From DFXE01 sp032054765 (GTDB lineage Bacteria; Bacteroidota; Bacteroidia; Bacteroidales; Tannerellaceae), in assembly GCA_032054765.1 (NCBI GenBank), contig DAMBSC010000011.1:153100-217099 (forward strand): 64,000 bases of DNA, given 5' to 3'. This document shows, piece by piece, positions 43,704 through 52,529 of the stretch (positions are counted from its first letter, which is position 1; each line of letters begins with the position of its first letter). A model generated the notes under the pieces. That model saw only the letters and a program-made list of their open reading frames with translations, was not told the origin of the DNA and did not search any database. A program made the translations under genes and the position numbers.

Positions 43704-44189
43704 ATGGCACATCACCAATTAGACGCACTAGACGAAAAGATTCTGAAACTGATTATTAACAATGCACGTATGCCTTTTCTCGAAGTAGCCAGAGAATGTA
43801 ATGTCTCCGGTGCTGCGATCCATCAACGTATCCAGAAACTGACGAACCTTGGAGTTATAAAAGGCTCAGAATTTATCATAGATAATACAAAGGTAGGATT
43901 CGAAACATGTGCTTATATCGGTTTATTTCTGAGTTCACCGGGGCAGTTTGATGCAGTGACCAAAGCATTAAAGGAAATCCCTGAAGTGGTGGAATGCCAT
44001 TATACTACGGGACAGTATGACCTGTTTATAAAAATATATGCAAAGAACAATCAGCATCTGTTGAACATTATTCACAAGAAACTCCAACCCTTAGGATTGG
44101 CACGCACAGAATCTTTAATCTCATTTAAAGAAGCATTTAAAAAACAGATACCGATTGATTTCGAAGAAGAGTCGGAATCATTAGAATAA
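43704..44189 (+). CDS. Lrp/AsnC-family transcriptional regulator
   Basis: DNA-binding regulator of 161 residues, the family's normal length. The N-terminal winged helix-turn-helix is 'LDALDEKILKLIINNARMPFLEVARECNVSGAAIHQRIQKLTNLGVIKGSEFIID' (about 6-60), and the C-terminal RAM (ligand-binding/oligomerising) domain covers ~68-150 ('CAYIGLFLSSPGQFDAVTKALKEIPEVVECHYTTGQYDLFIKIYAKNNQHL'). Members form octamers and sense amino acids. The flanking 13-bp inverted repeat suggests autoregulation. Its convergent neighbour is a YidE/AspT-type transporter; the two stops are 30 bases apart. Targets are unknown. Confidence 0.92.
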   Translation: MAHHQLDALDEKILKLIINNARMPFLEVARECNVSGAAIHQRIQKLTNLGVIKGSEFIIDNTKVGFETCAYIGLFLSSPGQFDAVTKALKEIPEVVECHYTTGQYDLFIKIYAKNNQHLLNIIHKKLQPLGLARTESLISFKEAFKKQIPIDFEEESESLE

Positions 44190-44219
44190 GTAAAAACCGG
44201 TCACATCTTTAGTTTTTAC

Positions 44220-45887
44220 TCAGGCAAAAAGCAGAATCATAAGTTGGGCAGTAATTACCCGAAGAAACATAGAAAGGGGGTAGACGGTGGCATATGAAAC
44301 GGCCGGTTCATCTCCTTCTACCGTTGTGTTTGCGTAGGTGAGGGCCATAGGGTTAGCCATGCTTCCGCAGAGCATTCCTACGGTATCTCCATAGTCTACT
44401 TTCATTATCTTATAGGCTATAAATCCAACGATAAGCACGGGAACCATGGTTAATAAGAAGCCTAATCCGATCCAGAGCAATCCTTCATTGGTAAATACCG
44501 TTTCAAAGAAATGAGCTCCTGAGGCAAGTCCCAGTCCGGCCAGGTAGATAACGATACCGAATTGGCGCATCATCAGGTTGGCGCTTTGTGTCGTATAGGT
44601 GGTAATACGTAAACGAGGGCCAAAGGCTCCCATCAGAATACCTACAATGATCGGGCCGCCCGCGATTCCAAGCTTAACGGGTGTTGTCATTCCCGGAATT
44701 GCTATAGGCAGGATACCCAGGATAATCCCCAGGAATATACCTATAAAAATGGCGAAAAGGTTTGGCATGGTCAGGCGTTTTACTTCATCACCTAATATCT
44801 TTCCTACATTATTTACCGCCAAAGCTTCACCCACTATTGTTAAACGGTCACCAATCTGCAGGCGAAGTTTAGGAGATGCCAACAGATCGATACCGGCACG
44901 GTTTACTCTTGTTATGTTGATCCCATATAAATTACGCAACTTAAGAGCGCCTAATTTCATTCCGTTTATTTTACTGCGGGTGACTACGATCCGACGGGAT
45001 ACCAGGTGGCTGTCAATGGCATTCCAGTCGATATCTTCCTGGTTCCAGTCTTTATTTTCCTGCTCACCGAATAAGGCTTTAATACTTTCCACATCGGTTT
45101 TGATAGAAATGACCAATAGGTGATCTCCTTTCTTAAGTAATGTTTCAGAAGTAGGGATAGTAACCTTTCCGTTTCTCCAGACACGGGAAATCACAAAGTG
45201 CTTTCCGGCCAGTTTCATTACGTCTTTGATGCTTTTATTGAAAATGGCAGGATTTATTACCTGAAATTCGGCTACATTAGGTTTAGCTATTTTCTGTTCT
45301 TTGTTATCGGTATCTTCCCCTCCCGACATCTTTTTAATAATAATCACAGCCAGTATAACCCCAATCACACCTAACGGATAAGCCACGGCACAGGCAAGCG
45401 CCATATCTGCTACACCTTTCGTGTTATCGGGTTCTAATTGTTGAAAGGCCTGTTGGGCAGCTCCTAATACCGGAGTATTGGTAACGGCACCGGAAAGTAA
45501 GCCCATCATATTAGGAAGTGAAACGCCGGTTGTATAATGAAATACCAATACCAGTCCAAGACCCAGAATAATTACTCCAATGGCCATAAGGTTGAGTTCT
45601 ATCCCTCCTTTCTTAAGAGAAGAAAAGAAAGAAGGTCCTACCTGTAGTCCTAATGTATAGACAAAGAGGATAAGCCCGAAATTTTGAGCAAATACCAGAA
45701 GCTTTTCGTCTAAAACGATACCGAAATGTCCGGCAATGATACCGGTAAAGAACACGAAAGTGATACCTAAACTTATACCTAATATCTTTATCCTTCCTAA
45801 TGCCAGCCCAATAGCCGCGACCATCGAAATAACGATGATTGCCTGTATCACAGTAGGCTCGATAAAAGCCTCCGTCAACCAATTCAT
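44220..45887 (-). CDS. YidE/YbjL/AspT-type antiporter with TrkA-C domains
   Basis: Inner-membrane transporter of 555 residues of the aspartate:alanine exchanger (AAE) family. It has about five helices in the N-terminal third (~10-185, 'GLALGRIKILGISLGITFVFFTGIIAGHFG', 'GLLSGAVTNTPVLGAAQQAF'), a cytoplasmic loop with two RCK_C/TrkA-C domains (~205-370, 'KGDHLLVISIKTDVESIKALF', 'IGDRLTIVGEALAVNNVGKIL') and five more helices ending 'GMLCGSMANPMALTYANTTVEGDEPAVSYATVYPLSMFLRVI'. E. coli YidE and YbjL share this layout; AspT exchanges aspartate for alanine. The substrate here is unknown. A single-arm heptad array lies 37 bases upstream of the start. Confidence 0.9.
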   Translation of the reverse strand: MNWLTEAFIEPTVIQAIIVISMVAAIGLALGRIKILGISLGITFVFFTGIIAGHFGIVLDEKLLVFAQNFGLILFVYTLGLQVGPSFFSSLKKGGIELNLMAIGVIILGLGLVLVFHYTTGVSLPNMMGLLSGAVTNTPVLGAAQQAFQQLEPDNTKGVADMALACAVAYPLGVIGVILAVIIIKKMSGGEDTDNKEQKIAKPNVAEFQVINPAIFNKSIKDVMKLAGKHFVISRVWRNGKVTIPTSETLLKKGDHLLVISIKTDVESIKALFGEQENKDWNQEDIDWNAIDSHLVSRRIVVTRSKINGMKLGALKLRNLYGINITRVNRAGIDLLASPKLRLQIGDRLTIVGEALAVNNVGKILGDEVKRLTMPNLFAIFIGIFLGIILGILPIAIPGMTTPVKLGIAGGPIIVGILMGAFGPRLRITTYTTQSANLMMRQFGIVIYLAGLGLASGAHFFETVFTNEGLLWIGLGFLLTMVPVLIVGFIAYKIMKVDYGDTVGMLCGSMANPMALTYANTTVEGDEPAVSYATVYPLSMFLRVITAQLMILLFA

Positions 45888-45923
45888 AGTCTTTTGTTTA
45901 ATATACTTGCAGCAAAGATATAG

Positions 45924-45958
45924 GTAATAATGATTAATGATTAATGATTAATGGTTAA
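45924..45958. repeat. Heptad-repeat array G
   Basis: Units GTAATAA, TGATTAA, TGATTAA, TGATTAA, TGGTTAA keep an exact 7-base period, just upstream of the YidE/AspT-type gene. No facing arm was found. Confidence 0.75.
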
Positions 45959-46167
45959 TCTTTGAAGATTATAGGAATTATCCCTTTTTTGAGATTGTTA
46001 TTTTGATACTGTATTTCTTGTTTTTCTGACATATTTTAATGAAAAGGCGTTTTTCTGTAACGCGTACTTTGAATAAAATCAGTAAAATTATTGGTTTGTT
46101 TCGAAACAAACTGTTGGAGTGTTGGTTTGTTTTGAATATTTTCAGACGTTTTTATCCCAAATTTGTC

Positions 46168-46277
46168 GCACCCTCTTTGGAAAAAGGGTGCACCCTTTCC
46201 ACAAAAACATCGCACCCTTTTTGAAAAAAGTATGCATCCTTTTCTAAAAGTGTATGTGATCTTTCTAAAAAAAGGGT
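46168..46277. repeat. Tandem array of five 22-bp units
   Basis: Units with an exact 22-base period begin at 46168, 46190, 46212, 46234 and 46256. The first three start GCACCCT, the fourth GCATCCT and the fifth GTGATCT. Most are near-palindromes of the form CCCTTTTTGAAAAAAG. A weaker unit may precede (46146) and follow (46278). The array contains no gene. Confidence 0.8.
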
Positions 46278-46357
46278 AAAATACCTCTGAAAAACCTTGG
46301 TTTTAATCAAAAAAAGAGATAAGTAGAAAATGACAAAAAGCAATACTTTATAAAGAA

Positions 46358-46421
46358 GAATGATGAATAGAGAATAAAGAATTATGTAAATCGTTTTCAA
46401 TTTTTAATTTTCAACTTTCAA
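46358..46421. repeat. Heptad-repeat element H
   Basis: Units GAATGAT, GAATAGA, GAATAAA, GAATTAT (46358-46385) and TTTTCAA, TTTTTAA, TTTTCAA, CTTTCAA (46394-46421). The arms are only loosely complementary. The right-arm unit matches that of element A over 33 kb away. Confidence 0.7.
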
Positions 46422-46517
46422 TTGCTAGCAAAGTGAAAAACTGAAACTCCCTGATACTTGAATATTTCTTTGCAAGCCTCATCTTAGCTCCAAATAGGCG
46501 AGTCTTGGAGGGGTTAA

Positions 46518-46543
46518 ATTATCAATTTGATAATTTTGATAAT
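46518..46543. promoter_or_regulatory. TTGATAAT repeats upstream of sbcD
   Basis: ATTATCAA (46518-46525) is followed by TTGATAAT at 46527-46534 and again at 46536-46543. The arrangement, a palindrome plus a direct copy 9 bases on, could be an operator about 85 bases upstream of the -7 box. It may also be simple AT-rich sequence. Confidence 0.35.
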
Positions 46544-46626
46544 CCCGGTTTAAGAAATGACAAAATGGTATTTTCTTACACGTCGAAGATCTCATTGCAA
46601 TATCCCTATACACCATAAAAAATCAC

Positions 46627-46634
46627 TACTTTTG
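46627..46634 (+). promoter_or_regulatory. -7 box TACTTTTG for sbcD-sbcC
   Basis: TACTTTTG fits TAnnTTTG and ends 24 bases before ATG 46659. It excludes the long upstream frame starting at 46557. Confidence 0.6.
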
Positions 46635-46658
46635 ATGGCGCAAATACGAAACCTGATC

Positions 46659-47909
46659 ATGTCATTAAAAATCATACATACCGCCGATTGGCACCTCGGA
46701 CAAACTTTCTTCGGATACGACCGTGAGGAGGAACATGATGCTTTTCTCTCCTGGTTGATCCGTACGCTCACTGATCAGCAGGCAGATGTACTCTTGATAG
46801 CGGGAGACGTGTTTGATGTGGCTAACCCCTCTGCATCGTCACAACATCGTTTCTTTCGTTTTCTGAGAGAGGCCAATCAGCAAAATCCCGGTTTACAGAT
46901 TATAATCACTGCCGGCAACCATGACTCCGCTCCACGGCTGGAAGCGCCCGTTCCGTTGTTGGAAGAGTTGAATACGCATATCGTAGGTATAATCCGTCGT
47001 AAGGACGATGGCTCTGTTGATTTTGACTCTCTTTTGATACCGCTAACCAATCGACAGGGAGAACGACAAGCCTTGTGTATGGCTGTCCCGTTCCTCAGAC
47101 AAGGAGACTATCCACCTGCTGAAGATACTCAATGCACTTTTATGGAGGGAGTAAACCGAATGTATAATCAGTTATATGCATATGCTCTCCAAAAAACCTC
47201 AGTGGACGAACCGATAATTACTATGGGACATCTGCATGCGACGGGGGCTGAGTTGTCGGAGGACGACAGAAGCGAACGTATCATTATGGGCGGATTAGAA
47301 TCTATCTCGGCAGATACATTCAGCGAAGGTTTGGCTTATACCGCTTTAGGACATATACATAAGGCTCAGCGGGTAGGAGGAAGGGATAATGTTCGCTATG
47401 CCGGAAGTCCGCTTCCTATGTCATTTTCTGAAGTAAACTATAATCATCAGGTGGTGGTTGTAAACATCGGTGCCGATGTTTCTACTTCCACTTCTATAAT
47501 GGCATTGCCTGTACCGCGGACGGTTGATTTGATTCGAATTCCAAAACGTTCCGGGGGGATTGAAGAAGTGTTGGAGGAGTTGGCTGATTTACCTGAAAGA
47601 GATGAGAAGAATGATGAGTTGTTTCCTTTTCTTGAGGTACGGGTTTTATTGACAGAGCCTGACCCGGCTTTGCGTCATAAGATAGAAGAAGTTCTTGTAA
47701 ATAAAGCGGTTCGGCTGGCGGCGATCGTTCCTTCTTATCCGGATAAGTCTGATGATGTTTTTGCTCGTCCGCTTACCTATAGCGATTTACAGAAGATCGA
47801 TCCGTTGGATATGTTGAAACATACCTTTGCTGCCCGCTACGGAGATGAAGAATTGCCGGAGGAAATAGAGAAATTGTTTCAAGAAGTAATGCGGGAGGTT
47901 TCTCTATGA
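46659..47909 (+). CDS. sbcD: SbcD (Mre11-like) nuclease subunit
   Basis: Manganese-dependent nuclease subunit of the SbcCD complex, which cleaves DNA hairpins and blocked ends. It has 416 residues from ATG 46659. Phosphodiesterase motifs in order: TADWHLGQ (~7-14), AGDVFD (~46), TAGNHDSAPR (~85), GHLHATG and ALGHIHKAQ (~190-230), followed by the SbcD C-terminal domain. The frame extends to 46557 but the -7 box and the standard N-terminus 'MSLKIIHTADWH' decide the start. The stop overlaps the sbcC start (ATGA). This genome's many intergenic palindromes are potential substrates. Confidence 0.95.
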   Translation: MSLKIIHTADWHLGQTFFGYDREEEHDAFLSWLIRTLTDQQADVLLIAGDVFDVANPSASSQHRFFRFLREANQQNPGLQIIITAGNHDSAPRLEAPVPLLEELNTHIVGIIRRKDDGSVDFDSLLIPLTNRQGERQALCMAVPFLRQGDYPPAEDTQCTFMEGVNRMYNQLYAYALQKTSVDEPIITMGHLHATGAELSEDDRSERIIMGGLESISADTFSEGLAYTALGHIHKAQRVGGRDNVRYAGSPLPMSFSEVNYNHQVVVVNIGADVSTSTSIMALPVPRTVDLIRIPKRSGGIEEVLEELADLPERDEKNDELFPFLEVRVLLTEPDPALRHKIEEVLVNKAVRLAAIVPSYPDKSDDVFARPLTYSDLQKIDPLDMLKHTFAARYGDEELPEEIEKLFQEVMREVSL

Positions 47910-50731
47910 AAGTATTAGCAATAAGAGGACGTAATATCGCATCGTTGGAAGGGGATTTTGTGATTGATTTCACTATTGAGCCATTGCTTTCGGCAGGAAT
48001 TTTTGCTATATCCGGACCCACCGGCGCCGGTAAGTCCACTATACTGGATACCATGTGCCTGGCACTTTTCGCCAAGACCCCACGTACCGAACAAGGAAGA
48101 AAGAGCAATGTAAGAGTAAAGGACGTAAATGACGATGTACTGATGCAAAGTGACCCTCGTTTCCTGTTGAGACGTGGAACGGCTTCCGGCTATGCGGAAA
48201 CTGATTTCCTTGCGTTGAACGGTCACCGGTATCGTGCCCGTTGGTCGCTTGCCCGTGCCCGTGAAAAAGAAGATGGCCGATTACAAAATGCACGTATATC
48301 GCTGATTAATTTAGATACAGGCGTAGAAGAACCCGGAAAGAATTCAGAGATTCAAACACGGATCGTTGAACTGATCGGATTGAGCTACGACCAGTTTACT
48401 CGTTCGATCCTGCTTGCCCAAAATGAATTTTCAACCTTTTTGAAAGCAGAGCATGATGAAAAAGCCCAACTTCTGGAGAAATTGACCGGTACAGAACAAT
48501 ATTCTTTGATCTCACGCCTTATCTATGAGAAAAATGCGGAGGCGAGAGAAGCCTATGAAAAGGTACATATTCTGATAGAAGGAATAGAACTGCTTTCAGA
48601 AGAAGAGGAAAAAATGATACGTGAAACTCACCGGGAACTTGAAAACAGGTTCACCCATCTGGAAAAACTGAAAACTGAACACCAGGCGTTGGTAGATTCG
48701 ATCAGGAATACTGAAAAAGCCATTTTTGATAAACAGAACCAATTAAACGAATCAACAGATAGTCTGAAAAAAGCATCTGAACTGGTTAAAGTTTCAAAAG
48801 AAGAATATACAAAAGCTCAAAATGACCAGCAGGAAGTAGAATCACAATACAAAAAAATCCAACCCGAGTTGCAGGCTGCACGCAAACTTGATATAGAGTT
48901 ACAAGCCGAAATCCGATCACTAAAAGAAACAGAAGAAGCGCTGAAAGAGAAACAGCAAAAGCAGAAAGAAGCAGAAGATAAGCTGAATAAATTGATTATT
49001 AACCAACAGGAAGCAGCGAACAAAAGGGCAAAATTGATTGAATGGCGGGAGAAGTTCAAGGCAAAAGAACAAGTAGCCGAACAATTATCCACCTTGCTTC
49101 TCCATTTAGATAATGCAGCGGCAGCACAAGCGGCTAAAGAGAAAGCCGAGAAAGCTTGTAAAGATATTCAAGACCAATTACAACAATTAGAGAATAAAAT
49201 AAATGAACTTCGAAAAACGGCTGATCTGCCGGAAAACGAAGATCCTGACAAAACAACGATATCGTGTAGGAGTAGGAGGGAAGAACTTCTATTGGAGCAA
49301 GCCCGTTTTGTAACCGAAGGTGATGTAAAAACCCTGCGTGATAAGCTGTCTGAAGGAACTCCTTGCCCGGTATGTGGAAGTAAAGAACATCCGTATACAA
49401 GTCCAACAGTTCATGCGGAACAGGAGAAACTCAATCAAGAGATAGCCCAACTGACCTTACGTATTAAATATCTGGACAATCTTTCCCGTTTGTTTACAGA
49501 ACGAAGGCAACCGGCTGAACAATTACCTCGTGAAGAGAATGAGATAAAGAAACAGTCCGAAATTCTTATTCATTCCTTAAAATCAGCGGATAAACATTTC
49601 GGAAATGATGAATGGCAAGCCAACTGGCTTCAAGGACCTGAGTCGTTTCGGAAGACACTTGTCACATTTGCTTCTGATTGGAAAACAAACAAAGAAAAAC
49701 TTGGAACGCTGGAACAGCAAGAAAGCATATGGAAATCAGAGCAACAAACAGTTGAACATTTCCTTGACACCTTACGCAAAGAAACAAACACCGCCCAAGA
49801 GACCTTTACAAATCGCTCACAGGCTTTACAGAAACGACAAACCGAACGCTCAGCTCTGTTAGAAGGAAAGCCGGTCGAGAAAGTAGAAAAAGAATACTCC
49901 GATAAGTTGGATTTCCTGAAATCAACTCTTAATAAACTCCTTCAAACGCAGACAGAACAGGCAGGAATTACAGAACAGCTAAAAGGAGTAACAGAGCAAA
50001 TAAACAAAGACCTTTCTAAAGCTAACAACGAACTGGCACAATATAAACAATTATTGGAGGAATGGATTACTGCTTATAACTCGTCTAATGACGAAGATAT
50101 ACCACTCGATAAAGCGTTTACAGATACCCGACAACAAAAGACGGAAATAACCTTTCGTATACGTAAACAGGAAGAAAACAAACAGAAGGTAGCCGGCTTA
50201 CAGAAAGACCTCGATATAAAACGCCAAATAAGTGAACGCTGGGCTAAATTAAATGAACTGGCCGGGTCGGCCGACGGCGCAAAGTTTCGTCGTATCGCGC
50301 AAGGATATACGCTGGATGTCTTACTGAACTATGCAAATATCCAGCTTCGGGAACTGACAAACCGATATTATCTGGAACGTGTACCGGAGACGCTTGCCCT
50401 ACAAGTAATCGACCGTGATATGTGTGATGAGGTACGGACTGTTCACAGCCTCTCGGGAGGAGAGTCATTTTTAGTCTCTCTTGCACTTGCATTGGGACTG
50501 TCTTCTCTTTCATCAAACCGGATGAAAGTAGAAAGTCTGTTTATAGATGAAGGTTTTGGCTCGTTGGATGCGGATACATTGCGTATCGCATTGGACGCAT
50601 TAGAAAGTTTAAGAACTCAGGGAAGGAAGATAGGTGTAATATCCCATGTGCAGGAGATGACTGAACGTATCCCTGTTCAGATTAGAGTCAATCGTGCCGG
50701 GAATGGGCGAAGTATAATCACCTCTCAGTAA
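47906..50731 (+). CDS. sbcC: SbcC (Rad50-like) ATPase subunit
   Basis: SMC-like ATPase subunit of SbcCD, 941 residues, slightly shorter than E. coli SbcC. The N-terminal Walker A is GPTGAGKSTILD (~32-43). Long coiled coils rich in Glu/Lys/Gln run at ~190-480 and ~540-800, broken by the zinc hook CPVC (GTPCPVCGSKEHPY near 490). The C-terminal lobe has the signature SLSGGESFLVSLALALGL (~850) and Walker B ESLFIDEGFGSLD (~880). It overlaps sbcD by 4 bases, as is normal for the pair. Its 3' end overlaps the convergent response-regulator gene by 14 bases. Confidence 0.95.
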   Translation: MKVLAIRGRNIASLEGDFVIDFTIEPLLSAGIFAISGPTGAGKSTILDTMCLALFAKTPRTEQGRKSNVRVKDVNDDVLMQSDPRFLLRRGTASGYAETDFLALNGHRYRARWSLARAREKEDGRLQNARISLINLDTGVEEPGKNSEIQTRIVELIGLSYDQFTRSILLAQNEFSTFLKAEHDEKAQLLEKLTGTEQYSLISRLIYEKNAEAREAYEKVHILIEGIELLSEEEEKMIRETHRELENRFTHLEKLKTEHQALVDSIRNTEKAIFDKQNQLNESTDSLKKASELVKVSKEEYTKAQNDQQEVESQYKKIQPELQAARKLDIELQAEIRSLKETEEALKEKQQKQKEAEDKLNKLIINQQEAANKRAKLIEWREKFKAKEQVAEQLSTLLLHLDNAAAAQAAKEKAEKACKDIQDQLQQLENKINELRKTADLPENEDPDKTTISCRSRREELLLEQARFVTEGDVKTLRDKLSEGTPCPVCGSKEHPYTSPTVHAEQEKLNQEIAQLTLRIKYLDNLSRLFTERRQPAEQLPREENEIKKQSEILIHSLKSADKHFGNDEWQANWLQGPESFRKTLVTFASDWKTNKEKLGTLEQQESIWKSEQQTVEHFLDTLRKETNTAQETFTNRSQALQKRQTERSALLEGKPVEKVEKEYSDKLDFLKSTLNKLLQTQTEQAGITEQLKGVTEQINKDLSKANNELAQYKQLLEEWITAYNSSNDEDIPLDKAFTDTRQQKTEITFRIRKQEENKQKVAGLQKDLDIKRQISERWAKLNELAGSADGAKFRRIAQGYTLDVLLNYANIQLRELTNRYYLERVPETLALQVIDRDMCDEVRTVHSLSGGESFLVSLALALGLSSLSSNRMKVESLFIDEGFGSLDADTLRIALDALESLRTQGRKIGVISHVQEMTERIPVQIRVNRAGNGRSIITSQ

Positions 50732-51482
50732 ACCATTCTTTAAATTCCGAGACACGCGCTTTACTGACTACTATTTTTTCTTCTGTTGGAATTTTGATGT
50801 TAATTGAAAGGCGGCCATTAAACCAGAGGTCGATGTCAATTACCGATTTACGGGAAATAACATACTGACGGTTTACACGGAAAAAATGGGCAGGATTTAG
50901 AGATTCATTTATTTCATCCAGTGTTTGTGTGAATATATATTCTTTATCTCCTTCTGTTACGGCCCTGACAACACCTTCTTTTATATAAAAGAGTAATATC
51001 ATATCGACAGGTAAGGGGAAAAGCTTATCACCTTTGACAGGAATCAGAAAATGGGTTTTATAATTCTCTTCTTTTTTAAGCGCTTTTAGAAGATGTGTGT
51101 AATCATTTTCTTTATCCGTATTATGTTCACGGAGTAGTTTTAATTTGCTTAGCGCAATATGTATATCGTGTGAACTGATGGGCTTCAGTAGATAGTCTAT
51201 ACTGTTTACTTTAAAAGCTTTTAGTGCATATTCATCATATGCCGTGGTAAATATGATGGGACAAGTTATTTTTATATGTTCAAATATTTCGAAGGCTGAA
51301 CCATCAGCCAGATGAATATCCATAAAAACAAGGTCAGGCATCGGGTTTGTACGGAACCATTCTATAGTTTCGGTTATACTGTCAAGTACAGCAAGGAATT
51401 CCATTTTGGGGGCTTCATCAGCAAGTAAAGCCTTTAAATTACGGACTGCTGCTTTTTCATCTTCTATTATGATGGCTTTCAT
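50718..51482 (-). CDS. LytTR-family response regulator
   Basis: Cytoplasmic two-component response regulator of 254 residues. The receiver domain has the acidic pair ED (7-8), phosphoacceptor Asp55 in DLVFMDIHLADGS, Thr in IIFTTAYDEYALKAF and Lys in DYLLKP. The LytTR DNA-binding domain occupies ~150-250 ('KGDKLFPLPVDMILLFYIKEGVVRAVT', 'NRQYVISRKSVIDIDLWFNGRLSINI'). The start overlaps the kinase stop by 4 bases. It is the last gene of the CusA-like efflux operon, so it may control that operon. An inverted repeat TTAACCT/AGGTTAA upstream of the operon is one candidate site. Confidence 0.93.
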   Translation of the reverse strand: MKAIIIEDEKAAVRNLKALLADEAPKMEFLAVLDSITETIEWFRTNPMPDLVFMDIHLADGSAFEIFEHIKITCPIIFTTAYDEYALKAFKVNSIDYLLKPISSHDIHIALSKLKLLREHNTDKENDYTHLLKALKKEENYKTHFLIPVKGDKLFPLPVDMILLFYIKEGVVRAVTEGDKEYIFTQTLDEINESLNPAHFFRVNRQYVISRKSVIDIDLWFNGRLSINIKIPTEEKIVVSKARVSEFKEWFTER

Positions 51483-52516
51483 ATCAGAGGAATAGTTACA
51501 ATAAATTGATTCTTTTCTTGTGTTACAGTAATATCCTTGTCAAGTAGTAACCGGTAACGTTTTGATAAATTAGCCAGCCCTATACCTGTTCCTTTACTGG
51601 CAGTGATTTTTGGTTGTACCGGGTTACTTACTATCAGCGATCTACCTTCTGCAGAGATATGGATAATCAGGGGACGACGATTACTTATTTCATTATGTTT
51701 GACAGCATTTTCAATAAGTAATTGTATCGACATAGGGGGCAACTGGTATTCTTCCGTTTTTTTTTCTATCGATACGTTGAATTCAAGATTATCTTCATAA
51801 CGCATTTTCAATAAGAACATATAGGCATGTACGAAATCCATTTCTTCCTTAAGTGTAACCAATTTATTATCGTTTTCCTGTAAGGTATAACGTAAAACAA
51901 ATGACAACTCCTGCAGATAGTCTTGCGCCCTGTCTGGAGTTTCTCTTATCAATGAACGCAAAGTATTCAGTGAGTTGAATAACATGTGAGGGTTTAATTG
52001 ATTTTTCAGTGCTTCATACTGGTTCAATAAATTTTCCGCATGTAGCTGTTGATTTTCAATCTGTACTTTTTGTTTCTGAAGTAATAAATAGATAATATAG
52101 CAACTCACTACAACAATACAAGAGTTCATAAAGTCTCTTAACGGATGGAGGTAGTGATGCATCATATTATGGACAATGGGGATATCCCACTGGTTATGCA
52201 TAAAAATAAATGCCTTGCCCATCAGATTACTGAGAATCCATGTCAGCACAAAAGAAAGAAATATCCGTTTCCAGGTGATCTTGATGGAAAGGCGGTTAAA
52301 GCCGAAGATATATACATTCAACGCAAAAAGTATGAGTACTGAAATGAACGTAAAAACTATCTCGCTGATTACATCCGCAATAGACATATCAGGAAACAAT
52401 TCATTCTTATCCGGTCCGAAAATAGATATAAGTTCAGGAAAATGCATCAGAAATGCTACTGCAATTGATATCAATACCAGTATCAGAATGAATTTACCTA
52501 AAGTTCCCTGCTTCAT
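51479..52516 (-). CDS. LytS/YehU-type sensor histidine kinase
   Basis: Inner-membrane histidine kinase of 345 residues. Four hydrophobic helices fill the first ~140 residues, without a large periplasmic sensor. A short coiled coil leads to the His_kinase motif 'LKNQLNPHMLFNSLNTLRSLIRE', where the phosphorylated His is in NPHMLFN (family consensus NPHFLFN). The HATPase_c region has 'LPPMSIQLLIENAVKHNE' (N box) and 'GTGIGLANLSKRY' (G box). It sits 13 bases after the adaptor gene and overlaps its response regulator. Small membrane sensors of this type detect envelope or membrane changes. Confidence 0.93.
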   Translation of the reverse strand: MKQGTLGKFILILVLISIAVAFLMHFPELISIFGPDKNELFPDMSIADVISEIVFTFISVLILFALNVYIFGFNRLSIKITWKRIFLSFVLTWILSNLMGKAFIFMHNQWDIPIVHNMMHHYLHPLRDFMNSCIVVVSCYIIYLLLQKQKVQIENQQLHAENLLNQYEALKNQLNPHMLFNSLNTLRSLIRETPDRAQDYLQELSFVLRYTLQENDNKLVTLKEEMDFVHAYMFLLKMRYEDNLEFNVSIEKKTEEYQLPPMSIQLLIENAVKHNEISNRRPLIIHISAEGRSLIVSNPVQPKITASKGTGIGLANLSKRYRLLLDKDITVTQEKNQFIVTIPLI

Positions 52517-52529
52517 GTGACAAATATAC

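Larger units (their letters stand above)
45888..46658. other. 771-bp divergent intergenic region dominated by repeats
   Basis: No supported gene. From left to right it holds a heptad array (45924-45958), a palindromic stretch GTTTGTTTCGAAACAAAC near 46095, a 22-bp-period array (46168-46277), two heptad arrays (46358-46421), TTGATAAT repeats (46518-46543) and the sbcD promoter box (46627-46634). Confidence 0.7.

Noticed and set aside
46557..46658. Longer start for sbcD at 46557
   Set aside because: The -7 box at 46627-46634 lies inside it, and the standard SbcD N-terminus begins at 46659.
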